NCBI GenBank assembly: GCA_026394195.1
Contig: JAPKYS010000057.1
Span: 1-64,000 of the forward strand
DNA: 64,000 bases
Direction of reading: 5' to 3'
From: a bacterium
GTDB taxonomy: Bacteria > Electryoneota > B3-LCP
The translations under genes and the position numbers were made by a program. Of this stretch, positions 1-9,633 are shown piece by piece. Every line of letters starts with the position of its first letter. Position 1 is the first letter of the stretch. The notes beneath the pieces are model-generated. The model made no database searches. It was not told where the DNA came from and worked only from the letters and a program-made list of their open reading frames with translations.

Positions 1-969
1 CCAGTAGTTTCCGCTATTTACACCTCCTAACAAAAAACCGCTATCAGGGGTTTTTAACACGGAATAACAATAATCGCCATAATATCCTCCATAATTTCGC
101 TGCCATTGCATGGTTCCCAATGAATCGGTTTTAACGACATAAATTTGGTAGCCACTTCCGAAGGAATCTGAAGCGCCTCCGGCGATATATCCACCATTGT
201 CTGTCAATTCCACATCAAAACAGCCATCATGACTGCTTCCTCCATACTTCTGATCCCATTCTACAATACCCAACCCATTTGTTTTGACTAACCATAAATC
301 ACTGCTGCTCTGACTATATATATACCCGCCGCCCGCAATATAGCCTCCATCCAGAGTTTGTTTTACAGAAGCACAGCCAGAACCATTTTGTCCATTGTAA
401 GTATGTTGCCATTGTATGGTGCCAACGGAATCTATTTTCACCAAGTACATCGCACCCCAACCACTTCCGGGAAAAGAGGTAGAATTTCCACCCAGAATAT
501 ATCCACCATCGGAAGTTGGTTCTATCGATTCACAGTAATCATAACCAGGTCCTCCATAAGTGCGCTGCCATTGTTGATTGCCTTGAGCATCGGTCTTTAC
601 TAAATACATATCAGCCAATCCAGCACCGAAAGAGTAGGTATATCCAGCGATTAAATAACCGCCATCCGCGGCTAGAGTCATGCACTTTCCTAAATCAGGA
701 CCTGCTCCACCATAAGTATGCAACCATTCTTGATTACCTAATGAGTCTATTTTAATCAAACACAGATCTTCGCCACCGATGTAGTTGCGCGCAGTATAGC
801 CACCTAGGATAAAACCACCATTAGACGTTTGTTCGGCAGCATAACACACATCGTTGTTTTGGTTACCTCCATAAATGTTCGACCACTGGATTGTTGGAAG
901 CGGTAATTGCGCCTTTACCGCACAGATAAAGGAGAGAAACCCTATTAAAGTTAATGTATATCTTAGCAT
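1..969 (-). CDS. Secreted repeat protein, C-terminus cut by window edge
   Basis: The reading frame is open from an ATG at 967-969 to the left edge (323 codons seen, no stop). A GAGG ribosome binding site lies about 7 nt upstream. Residues 1-21 form a signal peptide ending in VKAQ. The rest is six tandem units of roughly 52-57 residues, each with the pattern DGGYILGG, then a loop, then YLVKTDSxGNxxWxRTYGG. Such units are seen in secreted proteins of Bacteroidetes-like and candidate FCB bacteria, where they are thought to form a beta-propeller-like fold. By analogy with the next gene, a sorting domain probably follows beyond the edge, but this is not visible. Function is unknown. Confidence 0.8.
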   Translation of the reverse strand, partial: MLRYTLTLIGFLSFICAVKAQLPLPTIQWSNIYGGNQNNDVCYAAEQTSNGGFILGGYTARNYIGGEDLCLIKIDSLGNQEWLHTYGGAGPDLGKCMTLAADGGYLIAGYTYSFGAGLADMYLVKTDAQGNQQWQRTYGGPGYDYCESIEPTSDGGYILGGNSTSFPGSGWGAMYLVKIDSVGTIQWQHTYNGQNGSGCASVKQTLDGGYIAGGGYIYSQSSSDLWLVKTNGLGIVEWDQKYGGSSHDGCFDVELTDNGGYIAGGASDSFGSGYQIYVVKTDSLGTMQWQRNYGGYYGDYCYSVLKTPDSGFLLGGVNSGNYW

Positions 970-1015
970 TATTGACCTCATTGGTATTAGGATTATAGTA
1001 TTATTGGATTAAATG

Positions 1016-1046
1016 AATAGGAGTAGGATTTTATCCTACTCCTATT
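1016..1046 (-). terminator. Hairpin after beta-helix gene
   Basis: A perfect 14-bp inverted repeat (AATAGGAGTAGGAT / ATCCTACTCCTATT) with a 3-nt loop begins 15 nt after the stop of the 1062-4067 gene on the minus strand. The trailing sequence is only moderately T-rich, so factor-independent termination is likely but not certain. Confidence 0.6.
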
Positions 1047-1061
1047 TCTATTTCTTTGGAA

Positions 1062-4000
1062 TTATTTCAGGAGAACGATTTTATGGCAGGCGGTATAATT
1101 ATCAGATCGAAGCTTACAGAGGTAGATGCCGGAAGAAAGGTTGGCAGCATCGAAGAGAAATTCATGCTTTCCAACGTCTAACGTTCCGTCGTGGAGATTT
1201 TTCACCAATCTTCCGGATACATCGTAGATGGTCAATTTGACTGCCTCTGTTTGTGGCAAGTAGAAGGAGATTGCGGTTGTTGAGTTAAAGGGATTAGGAT
1301 AAGCATTGACTAAGATAGAGACGGTGGGAATCAGGGTCGACGCTGGCGAGGGATTATTATTATTATCCAGTATATTTCGCAATTCATCCATGCGAGTGTT
1401 ATATTCATCGAAGAGTGAACCCTGACTATTCAAACCATAACCCTGTTGCGATAGTTCGTATTGCGTGTTTTCGACGTCCATCAGAACAAACACGGAATCG
1501 GTAAGGTTAGGCGCTGTTTCCAGCAAACCGTCGAACAGGTCTAAAGCATCATAGAACGAACCTGCCGCCCTTAAAGCATTTCCCTTTGAGCGTTCCAAAT
1601 TGAAGTGGTTGGCTGGGTTGGTGATATCGGTTTCAACTTGCGTATAATCCGCATACAGGTCTAAATAGGAACTCACGGATCCTTCGACGCAGCAGAACAA
1701 GCGGCGCATGGCGGTGAGTGACTCCGGCTCATTCGGATAATCCCGCAGAATATCCAAGTATAGCGCATACGCCTCGGAATATTGCCCATTCATTTCATAC
1801 TCTATACCCTCGGCGATGAGGTCTTCCTGTACGGAGGCGATGTAGCCGGTGTTGGACCCGGTGTCGAAAGAAGAGACGGCGATTTCATAATCCGGCAGGT
1901 CATCCGGAGGATAGATGGCATTGCGAATAGCCGTGGTGGTCTGGTAAAGCCAATAATTGCCGGCTACGTCATAGTAGTAACTCAGGTCTTCTGTAAGAGA
2001 CGTCCAGATAACGTAACGGTGGTCATCTACATTGTTGTTGATGAGGTCATTATGTCCGCCGTTGATCAGGGGGAAAAGGTGTCCGGAAATATGCACCTCG
2101 TTGCTGTCGCAATCTGCGATGCGGTTCTTCGCTTGAAATTGGTTAAATCTCATTACTGGCTGACTGCCTGAGATCTGGTGCATACCGTACAAAGCGCATT
2201 CATCGATGAAGTTGTCAGCCATCTTGGGGTCGCTATTTTCGACGTAGAGCCCGGTATAGCCCTGGCTGATACGGTTACCTTCCATATCTCCGCCACCCGC
2301 GTTGACCAGGTGGATGCTGGCGTGAGAACCTGAATGGTCCTGTAAAGCATTGTAGTTCAGCTCCCAGGTGGAGCCATCGCGTACGTAAATACCGTAATCC
2401 ACCACGTTAATCGCATTGGAGTCTACAATAGAGTTGGACTTGTTCATGCCGACGCCGATGATGCAGTCCTCGAAGGTACATTTTCTTACGCCGGTGTTGC
2501 AGGAATCCAGATAGACACCGCAGGAATTTGGGATGGTCTGGCAGTCGGTGAAATCGCAATATGCGATGGGATGGGTCAATGTAACCTTCAGGCATTGCAG
2601 TCCATTTTCACAATGATCTATGTTTAAATACTCTACTATCGAGGAGGGAAGAGATCCTTGAGCTAACTTAATTCCTTTCCAAGCGGGAGGGATAAATTGT
2701 GGATATGCTTTCAAGGTAATTTCAAGATCATCATATCCGACGGCGATCAACTCACTACTTGATTGGATGTCAATGCCATAGTTAGCACTTGTGAACATCA
2801 ATGTCGCTCCAGCGTCGATGGTCAGGGTGCTGCTGTTAGCTACCTGCAAATTGGCATCTACTTTGTAGGTGGAGTAGAACAGATGGGAGATTCCAGAGGC
2901 GTCAGACGGTATGAGGACATAGTACGGTTCCCAGGCGTACTCTCCGCCGTAAATGCCCATGTCGTTACGGGAGCCGTCGGGGTCAGGGAAAGGCGCGGTG
3001 GTAGTAGGGTCGCCTGCGTTTAAGCAGGGAGAATTGTATTTAAGGTGAAAGTCTGTTGTACTTACGAATCGAATATCTTGCGGTTCGATAGTTCCAGTTC
3101 CTTGGAAGGGTCCGCTGAAATTTTGTGTGTTTTGCGATAAGCAGGAATATTGAACTCCACTGTGCACGCCAAACGCACCTATGGTGCAAAGAGTGATTAT
3201 ATTACCTCCCATATAATCAACATCTCCACTACCAAGTAATTCCAAGCCATAATCACTACTTTCTGATATCAAATTGTTGTTTACACTCGTTGTTCCGAAA
3301 AATGAAGTTATGCCTTCAGTTGATATTCCGATGCCGTTATTTTGCAATATATTATTGCTGACGATGCAATCGTGATCATAACCATGCAACTTGATTCCTA
3401 CATCATTATTATAGATATTATTTTGAGTCACTTTTAGCAACCGGATCACTCCATCTCCTAAGATACCAAAGTCGTTATCGTGGACGTAGCAATTCTCAAC
3501 TACAAGCGTATCTGCAGAAAACCCAGTGTGATAGACATAGGCAGCCCAGCCAGAGCAATTCCTTATTTCAGAATTGTATATTTTGACGCTCGGTTGTATT
3601 TCGCCGAAGCCATATGTCGCGATAGCAGCACCATCAGCTGGCGAATAAAGATGTGTATCTCCAGCATAATCAATTATGCAATTATTAAAGTAACCTCTAC
3701 ACACAAGGTCCCCGGAGAAGTCTTGATCATTTAAAAAAATACCTCCCCAATCTCCTGGAGCTGGTGGACTTATGTTAGATGTAAAGGTAACCATCGCTTC
3801 ATCAAGATCCCCTGCAAGTAGGGTAGCACCTGATCTAATTTCCAAATACGCGCCAGCATTAAATTTAACCATACAGCCGGGTAGAATAACCAAATCATCA
3901 CCTTCTTCTACATAAGCATTTCCAGTTACAATGTAATTATTCCCTGCGGGTCCCCAAGTTAGGTTCGTGATTCGACCGCTAATAGGAGTATCTGCCTGCA

Positions 4001-4067
4001 CACTCCAAGCAAGTATCAAACTACCTACTATCACCGCCGAAACCAGCATTACGTTCTTGGTTTTCAT
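1062..4067 (-). CDS. Secreted parallel beta-helix protein with type IX-like sorting tail
   Basis: The product is 1001 aa. Residues 1-26 are a signal peptide (MKTKNVML...WSVQADT). The body, about residues 60-700, is rich in short N/G/D-containing strands such as 'NNxIxxNxxGI', typical of right-handed parallel beta-helix (pectate-lyase-like, NosD/PbH1) repeats. Two halves are separated near residue 380 by a linker beginning 'YVLIPSDASG'. Residues about 760-900 look helical and TPR-like. The last ~80 residues hold NPFNSTTAISFYLP and end KIVLLK, the Por/type IX sorting domain pattern. The start is supported by an AAGGGG ribosome binding site. Beta-helix proteins of this type often bind or cleave polysaccharide, but no catalytic residues could be assigned. 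The protein is likely surface-attached or released. Confidence 0.85.
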   Translation of the reverse strand: MKTKNVMLVSAVIVGSLILAWSVQADTPISGRITNLTWGPAGNNYIVTGNAYVEEGDDLVILPGCMVKFNAGAYLEIRSGATLLAGDLDEAMVTFTSNISPPAPGDWGGIFLNDQDFSGDLVCRGYFNNCIIDYAGDTHLYSPADGAAIATYGFGEIQPSVKIYNSEIRNCSGWAAYVYHTGFSADTLVVENCYVHDNDFGILGDGVIRLLKVTQNNIYNNDVGIKLHGYDHDCIVSNNILQNNGIGISTEGITSFFGTTSVNNNLISESSDYGLELLGSGDVDYMGGNIITLCTIGAFGVHSGVQYSCLSQNTQNFSGPFQGTGTIEPQDIRFVSTTDFHLKYNSPCLNAGDPTTTAPFPDPDGSRNDMGIYGGEYAWEPYYVLIPSDASGISHLFYSTYKVDANLQVANSSTLTIDAGATLMFTSANYGIDIQSSSELIAVGYDDLEITLKAYPQFIPPAWKGIKLAQGSLPSSIVEYLNIDHCENGLQCLKVTLTHPIAYCDFTDCQTIPNSCGVYLDSCNTGVRKCTFEDCIIGVGMNKSNSIVDSNAINVVDYGIYVRDGSTWELNYNALQDHSGSHASIHLVNAGGGDMEGNRISQGYTGLYVENSDPKMADNFIDECALYGMHQISGSQPVMRFNQFQAKNRIADCDSNEVHISGHLFPLINGGHNDLINNNVDDHRYVIWTSLTEDLSYYYDVAGNYWLYQTTTAIRNAIYPPDDLPDYEIAVSSFDTGSNTGYIASVQEDLIAEGIEYEMNGQYSEAYALYLDILRDYPNEPESLTAMRRLFCCVEGSVSSYLDLYADYTQVETDITNPANHFNLERSKGNALRAAGSFYDALDLFDGLLETAPNLTDSVFVLMDVENTQYELSQQGYGLNSQGSLFDEYNTRMDELRNILDNNNNPSPASTLIPTVSILVNAYPNPFNSTTAISFYLPQTEAVKLTIYDVSGRLVKNLHDGTLDVGKHEFLFDAANLSSGIYLCKLRSDNYTACHKIVLLK

Positions 4068-4309
4068 CGTCGTCCCCTTATAAATTGAAATTTGCCGAAT
4101 TAGAATTTCACAGAGCAGGAATTATTCCGGGAGTGGTTGCTTTAAAAGCGAAGTTGCGCCGCAACGCTTTTTAATATAAACAACTTTTTTGGGAAAGTCA
4201 AGCAAATAATTCTCTTTTTCAAAATTTATGAAATTGATAAGCGAGTGGGTGCATGGAATGGTTCATGCCACCCCAGTAGAAGTTCCTTCCCACTTTCCCC
4301 CGATTCCAC

Positions 4310-4338
4310 TTGACTTTGGTAGGTATTTTTGCTATATT
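4310..4338 (+). promoter_or_regulatory. Sigma70-type promoter for lysine catabolism genes
   Basis: TTGACT at 4310-4315, a 17-nt spacer, then TATATT at 4333-4338. This is near-consensus and lies about 80 nt upstream of the aldehyde dehydrogenase ATG. Transcription would start near 4345. Confidence 0.7.
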
Positions 4339-4342
4339 TAAG

Positions 4343-4375
4343 GGCTGAACAAGGAGGGCGAGCAGCCTTTTTTTT
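4343..4375 (+). promoter_or_regulatory. Leader hairpin followed by T8, possible attenuator
   Basis: GGCTG (4343-4347) pairs with CAGCC (4363-4367), followed at once by eight T. It lies between the promoter and the gene. The stem is only 5 bp and would start almost at the transcript 5' end, so it could be a weak attenuator or chance. Confidence 0.3.
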
Positions 4376-4418
4376 GTAAGTTCGATCTCACGATAAAATC
4401 TTCACAAATGGAGTATAC

Positions 4419-5903
4419 ATGAGTCGCGCATATCAGAACTATATCGCCGGAAAGTGGTGCGACGCCGAATCAGGGCAGAGCTCGGAAAACCGCAATCCCG
4501 CCGATCACGACGACTTAATCGGTACCTTCCCCAAGTCGGATCAACGCGAAGTCAACCGCGCCGTGGCATCCGCCAAAGCCGCCTTTAAAGAATGGCGTCT
4601 GGTTCCTGCTCCCAAGCGCGGCGACATCCTGAAGACCGTCGGCGACGTCATGACCGCCCGCAAGGAAGAGATCGCCAAAGTGATGACGCGCGAAATGGGC
4701 AAGGTCTTGAAGGAGACCCGCGGGGACACTCAGGAAGGGATCGACACCGCCTACTATGCGGCTTCCGAAGGACGCCGCTTGTTCGGGCATACCGCGCCAT
4801 CGGAACTGCCCAACAAGATGAACATCAGCTTCCGCATGCCTATCGGCGTCGCCGGAGTCATCACGCCCTGGAATTTCCCCATGGCCATCCCAACCTGGAA
4901 GATCTTCCCGGCTTTGGTTTGCGGTAACACCGTGGTCTTCAAGCCTGCTTCTGATACGCCGGCAACCGCCACTACCCTGGTGGAAATCCTGCTGGAAGCC
5001 GGGCTGCCTCCGGGTTGCATCAATATCGTTCACGGCAGCGGATCCGCAGTGGGCACGCCCATCACGCAGCACCCGGACGTCGACGTGATCTCGTTTACCG
5101 GATCGTCGGACGTCGGCAAGACGCTCTACTCGAATGCCGCGCGGCAACTGAAGCGCGTATCGCTGGAATTGGGCGGCAAGAACGGCATGATCGTCATGGA
5201 CGACGGCGACCTGAATCTGGCTCTGGAAGGAGCGCTCTGGGGGGCTTTCGGCACCACCGGACAGCGCTGCACCGCCACCTCAAGGGTGATCCTGCACGAA
5301 AAAATCCACGACAAATTCGTCGAAATGCTGGTCGAGCGGGCTCGCAAACTGAAGGTCGGCAACGGTCTCGACGAGAGCATGGAGATGGGTCCCTGCGTCA
5401 ACGAAGGGCAGCGCGGCGTGGTCGAAGAATACGTTCAGATCGGCAAGAATGAAGGCGCCAAGCTGGTCGCGGGCGGCTGCCGGTGCGCCGGATCGCAGTA
5501 TGATAAAGGCACCTTCTACTGCCCGACCATCTTCACTAACGTTACGCCGAATATGCGGCTGGCTCAGGAAGAGATTTTCGGACCGGTGCTGTCCGTCATC
5601 AAAGTGCGTGATTTCGACGAAGCCATCAAGGTATTGAATGGAACCATCTACGGGCTTTCCAGTTCGATCTACACCAATGACGTCACCTCCGCGTTCAGAG
5701 CCATGCGTGACATTGAATGTGGCATCACTTACATCAACGGTCCGACCATCGGAGCGGAAGCTCACATGCCCTTCGGCGGCTTCAAGCAGACGGGCAATGG
5801 TCACCGCGAAGGCGGCTGGGAAGTCTACGAATTCTACACCGAGACCAAGACGGTCTACGTCGATTTCTCCGGCAGGCTGCAAAAAGCGCAGATCGATACG
5901 TAG
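4419..5903 (+). CDS. NAD(P)-dependent aldehyde dehydrogenase, probable 2-aminoadipate semialdehyde dehydrogenase
   Basis: The 494-aa protein spans the full ALDH family length. It has the substrate-pocket motif PWNFPMAIP, the general-base Glu250 in LELGGKN and the catalytic Cys284 in [10 protein letters not shown], 34 residues apart as in the family. The C-terminal block is [21 protein letters not shown] ribosome binding site precedes the ATG. The next gene is lysine 6-aminotransferase, whose product 2-aminoadipate 6-semialdehyde (in equilibrium with piperideine-6-carboxylate) is the natural substrate of an ALDH, giving L-2-aminoadipate. Family membership is certain. The substrate is inferred from the neighbour. 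Confidence 0.9.
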   Translation: MSRAYQNYIAGKWCDAESGQSSENRNPADHDDLIGTFPKSDQREVNRAVASAKAAFKEWRLVPAPKRGDILKTVGDVMTARKEEIAKVMTREMGKVLKETRGDTQEGIDTAYYAASEGRRLFGHTAPSELPNKMNISFRMPIGVAGVITPWNFPMAIPTWKIFPALVCGNTVVFKPASDTPATATTLVEILLEAGLPPGCINIVHGSGSAVGTPITQHPDVDVISFTGSSDVGKTLYSNAARQLKRVSLELGGKNGMIVMDDGDLNLALEGALWGAFGTTGQRCTATSRVILHEKIHDKFVEMLVERARKLKVGNGLDESMEMGPCVNEGQRGVVEEYVQIGKNEGAKLVAGGCRCAGSQYDKGTFYCPTIFTNVTPNMRLAQEEIFGPVLSVIKVRDFDEAIKVLNGTIYGLSSSIYTNDVTSAFRAMRDIECGITYINGPTIGAEAHMPFGGFKQTGNGHREGGWEVYEFYTETKTVYVDFSGRLQKAQIDT

Positions 5904-5906
5904 ATC

Positions 5907-5946
5907 GTAAACAAGTGTACAAGTAAACAGGTAACCAAGTAAAAAA
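5907..5946. repeat. Octamer stutter tract T1
   Basis: Five consecutive 8-nt units: GTAAACAA, GTGTACAA, GTAAACAG, GTAACCAA, GTAAAAAA. The same family appears in reverse complement at 12945-12984. Confidence 0.8.
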
Positions 5947-6012
5947 GAAACAAAAATGAGCAGACGTGCTGTCGACTCTCCGTAATCGACAGCCAGGAAA
6001 CAACATTCCATA

Positions 6013-6036
6013 GTCGGGGACGCCTCAGACCCCGAC
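6013..6036. repeat. GTCGGGG palindromic element
   Basis: GTCGGGG at 6013-6019 and its complement CCCCGAC at 6030-6036. Similar arms recur near 15440, 25672 and 32247, always in spacers. Confidence 0.6.
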
Positions 6037-6171
6037 ATGAATATAAAGAGATCGTCCATGTCCAAACTCTTCCGCCGCATGCTGCTGCAGATCTACGTCG
6101 TTGGGTTCACAGATTGCAACCGGGCGCGCTGCTAAACTGTAAAACGCCGCGTTCCCAGTTCCCGCATCACG

Positions 6172-6204
6172 AACTTTCAACTTTCAACCTTTAACTTTCA
6201 ACCC
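6172..6204. repeat. Heptamer stutter tract T2
   Basis: Consecutive 7-nt units AACTTTC, AACTTTC, AACCTTT, AACTTTC, then AACCC. It ends just before the ribosome binding site of the aminotransferase gene. Confidence 0.8.
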
Positions 6205-6216
6205 AACGAGGTAACT

Positions 6217-7563
6217 ATGGCAAGCAAATCATCACTACTGAAATACAGCATCGCTCCGAAAGACGTTCACAAGACTCTGGCCAAATATATGTTGGCTGAC
6301 GGCTTCGACATGGTCTTCGACCTGCGCAAGTCGCACGACGTCTACTGCCACGATTCACTGACCGGCAAAGAATATCTGGACATGTTCACCTTCTTCGCCA
6401 GTTCGCCGATCGGCTATAACCACCCCAAGCTTACCACTCCGGAAATGATCCGCTTCCTGGGTGAAGTCGCCGTCAACAACATCACCAATTCCGACCTGTA
6501 CACCATCGAGATGGCGTCCTTTGTGGAAACCTTTTTCAAGCTGGCGGTACCGAAGGGTTTCAAGCATGCCTTCTTCATTTCCGGCGGAGCATTAGGCAAT
6601 GAAAACGCCATGAAAGCCGCCTTCGACTGGAAAGTACGCCGCAATTTCCAGAAAGGCTATCGCCGCGAAGTCGGTCAGAAGGTCATCAGCTTCGATCACG
6701 CTTTCCACGGCAGGACCGGCTACACACTGGCGACCACCCGCACCGATCCGGTGAAGTACCAGTACTTCGCCATGCTGGATTGGCCCAAAGCGTCCAGTCC
6801 GGACATCCATTACCCCCTAACCGAAGAGAGCCTGAAAGATCTCAAAAAGCGTGAAACTCTGGCACTCAACCAGGTCAAGCAGGCTTTCCTGGACAACAAG
6901 GACGATATCGCGGCCATCTTCATCGAACCGATTCAGGGCGAAGGCGGCGACCGGCACTTCCGCAGCGAATTCCTGAAGCAGTTGAAGGATATCGCCGATC
7001 AGGAAGAAGCCGTGCTGATCTTCGACTGCGTTCAGACCGGCATGGGACTGACCGGCAAAATGTGGGCGTTCGAGAACTTTGGCATGCAGCCCGATATGTT
7101 CACTTTCGGCAAGAAGTCTCAGGTCTGCGGATTCGTTTCCAACGAGAAAATCGACTCGGTTGAAGGTAACGTCTTCCAGGCGTCGTCCCGTATCAACTCC
7201 ACCTGGGGCGGCAACCTGATCGACATGGTGCGCTGCGCCAAATATCTGGAAATCATCCACGATGAGAAGCTGCTGGATAACACCGTCGCCATGGGCAAGA
7301 CGCTCTTAGGCGAACTGCAGAAACTGCAGAAAGCCAATCCCAAGATCATCAGCGGAGCTCGCGGGCTGGGTCTGATGTGCGCTTTCGACCTGCCTAATGC
7401 GGCAGAACGCAACGCCTTCCGCGGCAAGCTGTACGATAACGGCGTCGCCATCTTGGGCTGCGGTGAAAAATCCATCCGCTTCCGTCCGCCGCTGAATATC
7501 AAGAAAGAGCATATCAGCATCGTGGTCGAAGCGATCAAGAAGACCATCAAGCAGTTGTACTAA
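6217..7563 (+). CDS. lat: L-lysine 6-aminotransferase (PLP-dependent)
   Basis: The 448-aa protein is a class III (fold type I) aminotransferase that moves the epsilon-amino group of L-lysine to 2-oxoglutarate. The PLP-binding lysine is K300 in TFGKKSQVCG, the same motif and residue number as recalled for the Mycobacterium tuberculosis enzyme. Other landmarks are SGGALGNENAMKAA (cofactor phosphate region), HGRTGYT and IEPIQGEGGD, followed by FDCVQTGMG. The start follows a GAGG box 5 nt upstream. Paired with the upstream aldehyde dehydrogenase, it would convert lysine to 2-aminoadipate in the cytoplasm. The family call is firm. Whether the pathway is catabolic or serves product synthesis is not shown. 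Confidence 0.93.
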   Translation: MASKSSLLKYSIAPKDVHKTLAKYMLADGFDMVFDLRKSHDVYCHDSLTGKEYLDMFTFFASSPIGYNHPKLTTPEMIRFLGEVAVNNITNSDLYTIEMASFVETFFKLAVPKGFKHAFFISGGALGNENAMKAAFDWKVRRNFQKGYRREVGQKVISFDHAFHGRTGYTLATTRTDPVKYQYFAMLDWPKASSPDIHYPLTEESLKDLKKRETLALNQVKQAFLDNKDDIAAIFIEPIQGEGGDRHFRSEFLKQLKDIADQEEAVLIFDCVQTGMGLTGKMWAFENFGMQPDMFTFGKKSQVCGFVSNEKIDSVEGNVFQASSRINSTWGGNLIDMVRCAKYLEIIHDEKLLDNTVAMGKTLLGELQKLQKANPKIISGARGLGLMCAFDLPNAAERNAFRGKLYDNGVAILGCGEKSIRFRPPLNIKKEHISIVVEAIKKTIKQLY

Positions 7564-7577
7564 AGCGGCAGTATTCT

Positions 7578-7620
7578 AAATACAAAAGCCCACGTCTTAG
7601 CAACGTGGGCTTTTGTATTT
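7578..7620. terminator. Bidirectional terminator
   Basis: An 18-bp perfect stem (AAATACAAAAGCCCACGT and its complement) with a 7-nt loop lies between convergent genes. A-rich and T-rich stem flanks serve both strands. Confidence 0.92.
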
Positions 7621-7626
7621 GTGTTC

Positions 7627-8109
7627 TTAAGCATTAATAACATTTCTTATATTAACAATATTTTTATCGTTTAAGAGATGTCTATGCTTAAGACCACGAT
7701 AAATCTTCGGCGGATGTTGATTTTCTTTTCGATTATATAGTTTTTTATTACCAATATATTTATCAGCCTTTCCATCATTTGAACAGAGCAGTTTACAGCC
7801 AGAAACCTTAACTATTGCGACCAAATGTGGATCATCAAATTTTTTAGCGGGAATAATCTTTTTTGCCTCCTTTTCGAATTCATCAACTAAAGACTCATCT
7901 ACTTCAACTGCTTTCCTTATTTTTTTGTATTCTATAAAAATCCCCCAATAAGAACTTGCAGCCTTTAATTGTCGTTTATATGTTGATCCACCATATACTA
8001 TAAATCCACTTTTGTTAATCCATTGCAATACAGGTTTAAAATTGACATGATCACTACATATTTTGTTAAACACGCATGCTAATGTATCTGCATCAATTAT
8101 AATACACAT
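7627..8109 (-). CDS. PIN-like nuclease partner of AAA ATPase
   Basis: The 160-aa protein starts with IIIDADTLA, the beta-strand plus Asp expected of a PIN domain, and has further acidic clusters at DDPHLVAIV and CSNDGKAD. These would form the metal site of a single-strand RNase. The ATG is 1 nt after the stop of the upstream ATPase gene, so the two are translationally coupled. The gene is AT-rich compared with the flanking metabolic genes, suggesting acquisition. ATPase-nuclease pairs of this kind are common in anti-phage systems, so a defence effector role is inferred. The PIN assignment rests on motif spacing only. Confidence 0.65.
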   Translation of the reverse strand: MCIIIDADTLACVFNKICSDHVNFKPVLQWINKSGFIVYGGSTYKRQLKAASSYWGIFIEYKKIRKAVEVDESLVDEFEKEAKKIIPAKKFDDPHLVAIVKVSGCKLLCSNDGKADKYIGNKKLYNRKENQHPPKIYRGLKHRHLLNDKNIVNIRNVINA

Positions 8110-8110
8110 A

Positions 8111-9424
8111 TTACAATCCTAGTATTTTGAATTGTTCGTGTAAGAAAAATTCTCGAAACGATTTTGGTTGCACTTGTGAATACTCACCATTTGAAAGTAT
8201 AGGTATCGATGTAACTAAATTACCACCATTCGATCTTTCAAAAAATAGAACTTGGGAATCGGGTGCTATATGATTTCCAGCTCTAAAATTTGTTCGGAAT
8301 CGATCAATTGTAAAATCACTGTGAGTCTCAATTATGAAGTTCTTATTTTCATTTACCGTTAAGGAGTATAATAAATCACCAAGAGCCGCTTGGGCGCGAG
8401 GATGAAGATGGACTTCCGGTTGTTGTATTGCGAACCAACTATTTTTTTCACGTGAAATCAATTCAGCGATTATGGGAAGTCCTTGTGAGACACCGTATCC
8501 CACGCTATTAATTCTTAAAGGTTTATCACTTAGTGTAACACGCAACTCAAATGGAGAATTTACCTCTGATGAGAATTCATGCACAGAAACCTTTTTAAAT
8601 AGTCCACTTTCCTTCCCGAACTTCTCTAATGCCTTAGTAAAATTAGTGGCCGTTTTAGGGTTGGATATAGTCTTTTTAAGTAAATATGGAGTGTGCTCGC
8701 CCTCGGGGCTATATGGTACTATAGGTCTATCATATGTTCTTCTTGGTTTTGTCCTAATGGGGGCGAACCAAACCAGATTAGGTACGAGGAATGGTATTTT
8801 GAAAGATAATTGCTTTAATTTTGGTAATTTTGGCTTTTTCTCTCTAGCTATCAGATCTAGTATAAAAATAATTGGAAACATATCACGACCGAAGGGATAT
8901 TCAGGCGGTAATTCCTTTGCTACTGAAAGCATTGTATTCTGTTTTTCATATAATAAATGGAATATTTCTAACGGTGAATAATTATCTTGCGTATTTTTAT
9001 CAAATTTATCTATGCTAAAACTATGTTGGCCGTTATAGTTAGCATATAAAATAATAATCTTATCATTTGAAACTTGAGAATATCGGTAAAGGGTAGGTGT
9101 TCCCTCTTCTTGATTATAAGTCAGAAGTATCGTGCGATCAAAACTAACTCCTTTTTTTCTATCGCTATCATTTTCCATAATACCTATAGAGAAAGTTTTT
9201 TGATCGCTTTTATTAGCCGATAATATATCCCAATAATCGCCAAATTCTATACAATCATCATTAAACGACCAAGTGGTCCAAAATTTAGGAGATGACAGTA
9301 GAAATAAAATATCGAGTACAGAGGTTTTACCAGTGCTATTTTCGCCAACGAGAAAGTTGACATTTTTAATCGGAATTAACGTATCGCTAAATCCGCGGAA
9401 GCTATCGAGATAGAGATACTTCAT
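8111..9424 (-). CDS. AAA (ABC-type, AAA_15/21-like) ATPase of a putative defence pair
   Basis: The 437-aa protein has Walker A GENSTGKT (residues 27-34), a signature-like segment SQGLPIIAEL and a Walker B region with QQPEVHLHPRAQAALG. That last form resembles DUF3696-type ATPases rather than the canonical EEPE. ETHSDF follows as the switch histidine. This matches SMC/OLD-like ATPases that sense invading DNA or its products. A GGAG box precedes the ATG. The PIN-like gene follows after 1 nt, forming a two-gene operon on AT-rich DNA between ordinary chromosomal genes. The sensing function and target are unknown. Confidence 0.8.
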   Translation of the reverse strand: MKYLYLDSFRGFSDTLIPIKNVNFLVGENSTGKTSVLDILFLLSSPKFWTTWSFNDDCIEFGDYWDILSANKSDQKTFSIGIMENDSDRKKGVSFDRTILLTYNQEEGTPTLYRYSQVSNDKIIILYANYNGQHSFSIDKFDKNTQDNYSPLEIFHLLYEKQNTMLSVAKELPPEYPFGRDMFPIIFILDLIAREKKPKLPKLKQLSFKIPFLVPNLVWFAPIRTKPRRTYDRPIVPYSPEGEHTPYLLKKTISNPKTATNFTKALEKFGKESGLFKKVSVHEFSSEVNSPFELRVTLSDKPLRINSVGYGVSQGLPIIAELISREKNSWFAIQQPEVHLHPRAQAALGDLLYSLTVNENKNFIIETHSDFTIDRFRTNFRAGNHIAPDSQVLFFERSNGGNLVTSIPILSNGEYSQVQPKSFREFFLHEQFKILGL

Positions 9425-9633
9425 CTTACTCCTTATTCTGTCGATTTTTTTTACAGAACAGCGGAAACTTTAAAAAGTTCCCGACGTCTGCATACCTTCT
9501 TTGGTTATGATTGATAGGGCATTCAAGACTTGACTTAATTAATTAGAATCTGAAAACCTGATAACCAATGCGGGACGCCGCTTTGCTTCCGAAAGATCGG
9601 AAAACGGAAACGGCACGACGACCACATCCCCTT

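Larger units (their letters stand above)
4068..4418. other. Divergent intergenic region
   Basis: This 351-nt AT-rich spacer lies between divergent genes. It holds the ribosome binding site of the minus-strand beta-helix gene and, on the plus strand, a clear promoter and a short hairpin with a T-run, listed separately. No coding potential was seen. Confidence 0.7.
5904..6216. other. 313-nt spacer with two stutter repeats and a palindrome
   Basis: The spacer between the ALDH and aminotransferase genes holds an 8-nt-period tract, a GTCGGGG palindrome and a 7-nt-period tract (each listed). No gene or terminator was seen. The two genes may still be cotranscribed. Confidence 0.6.

Noticed and set aside
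5280..6080. 266-codon minus-strand frame
   Set aside because: It lies opposite the aldehyde dehydrogenase gene in a GC-rich stretch, has no binding site, and encodes no recognisable protein.
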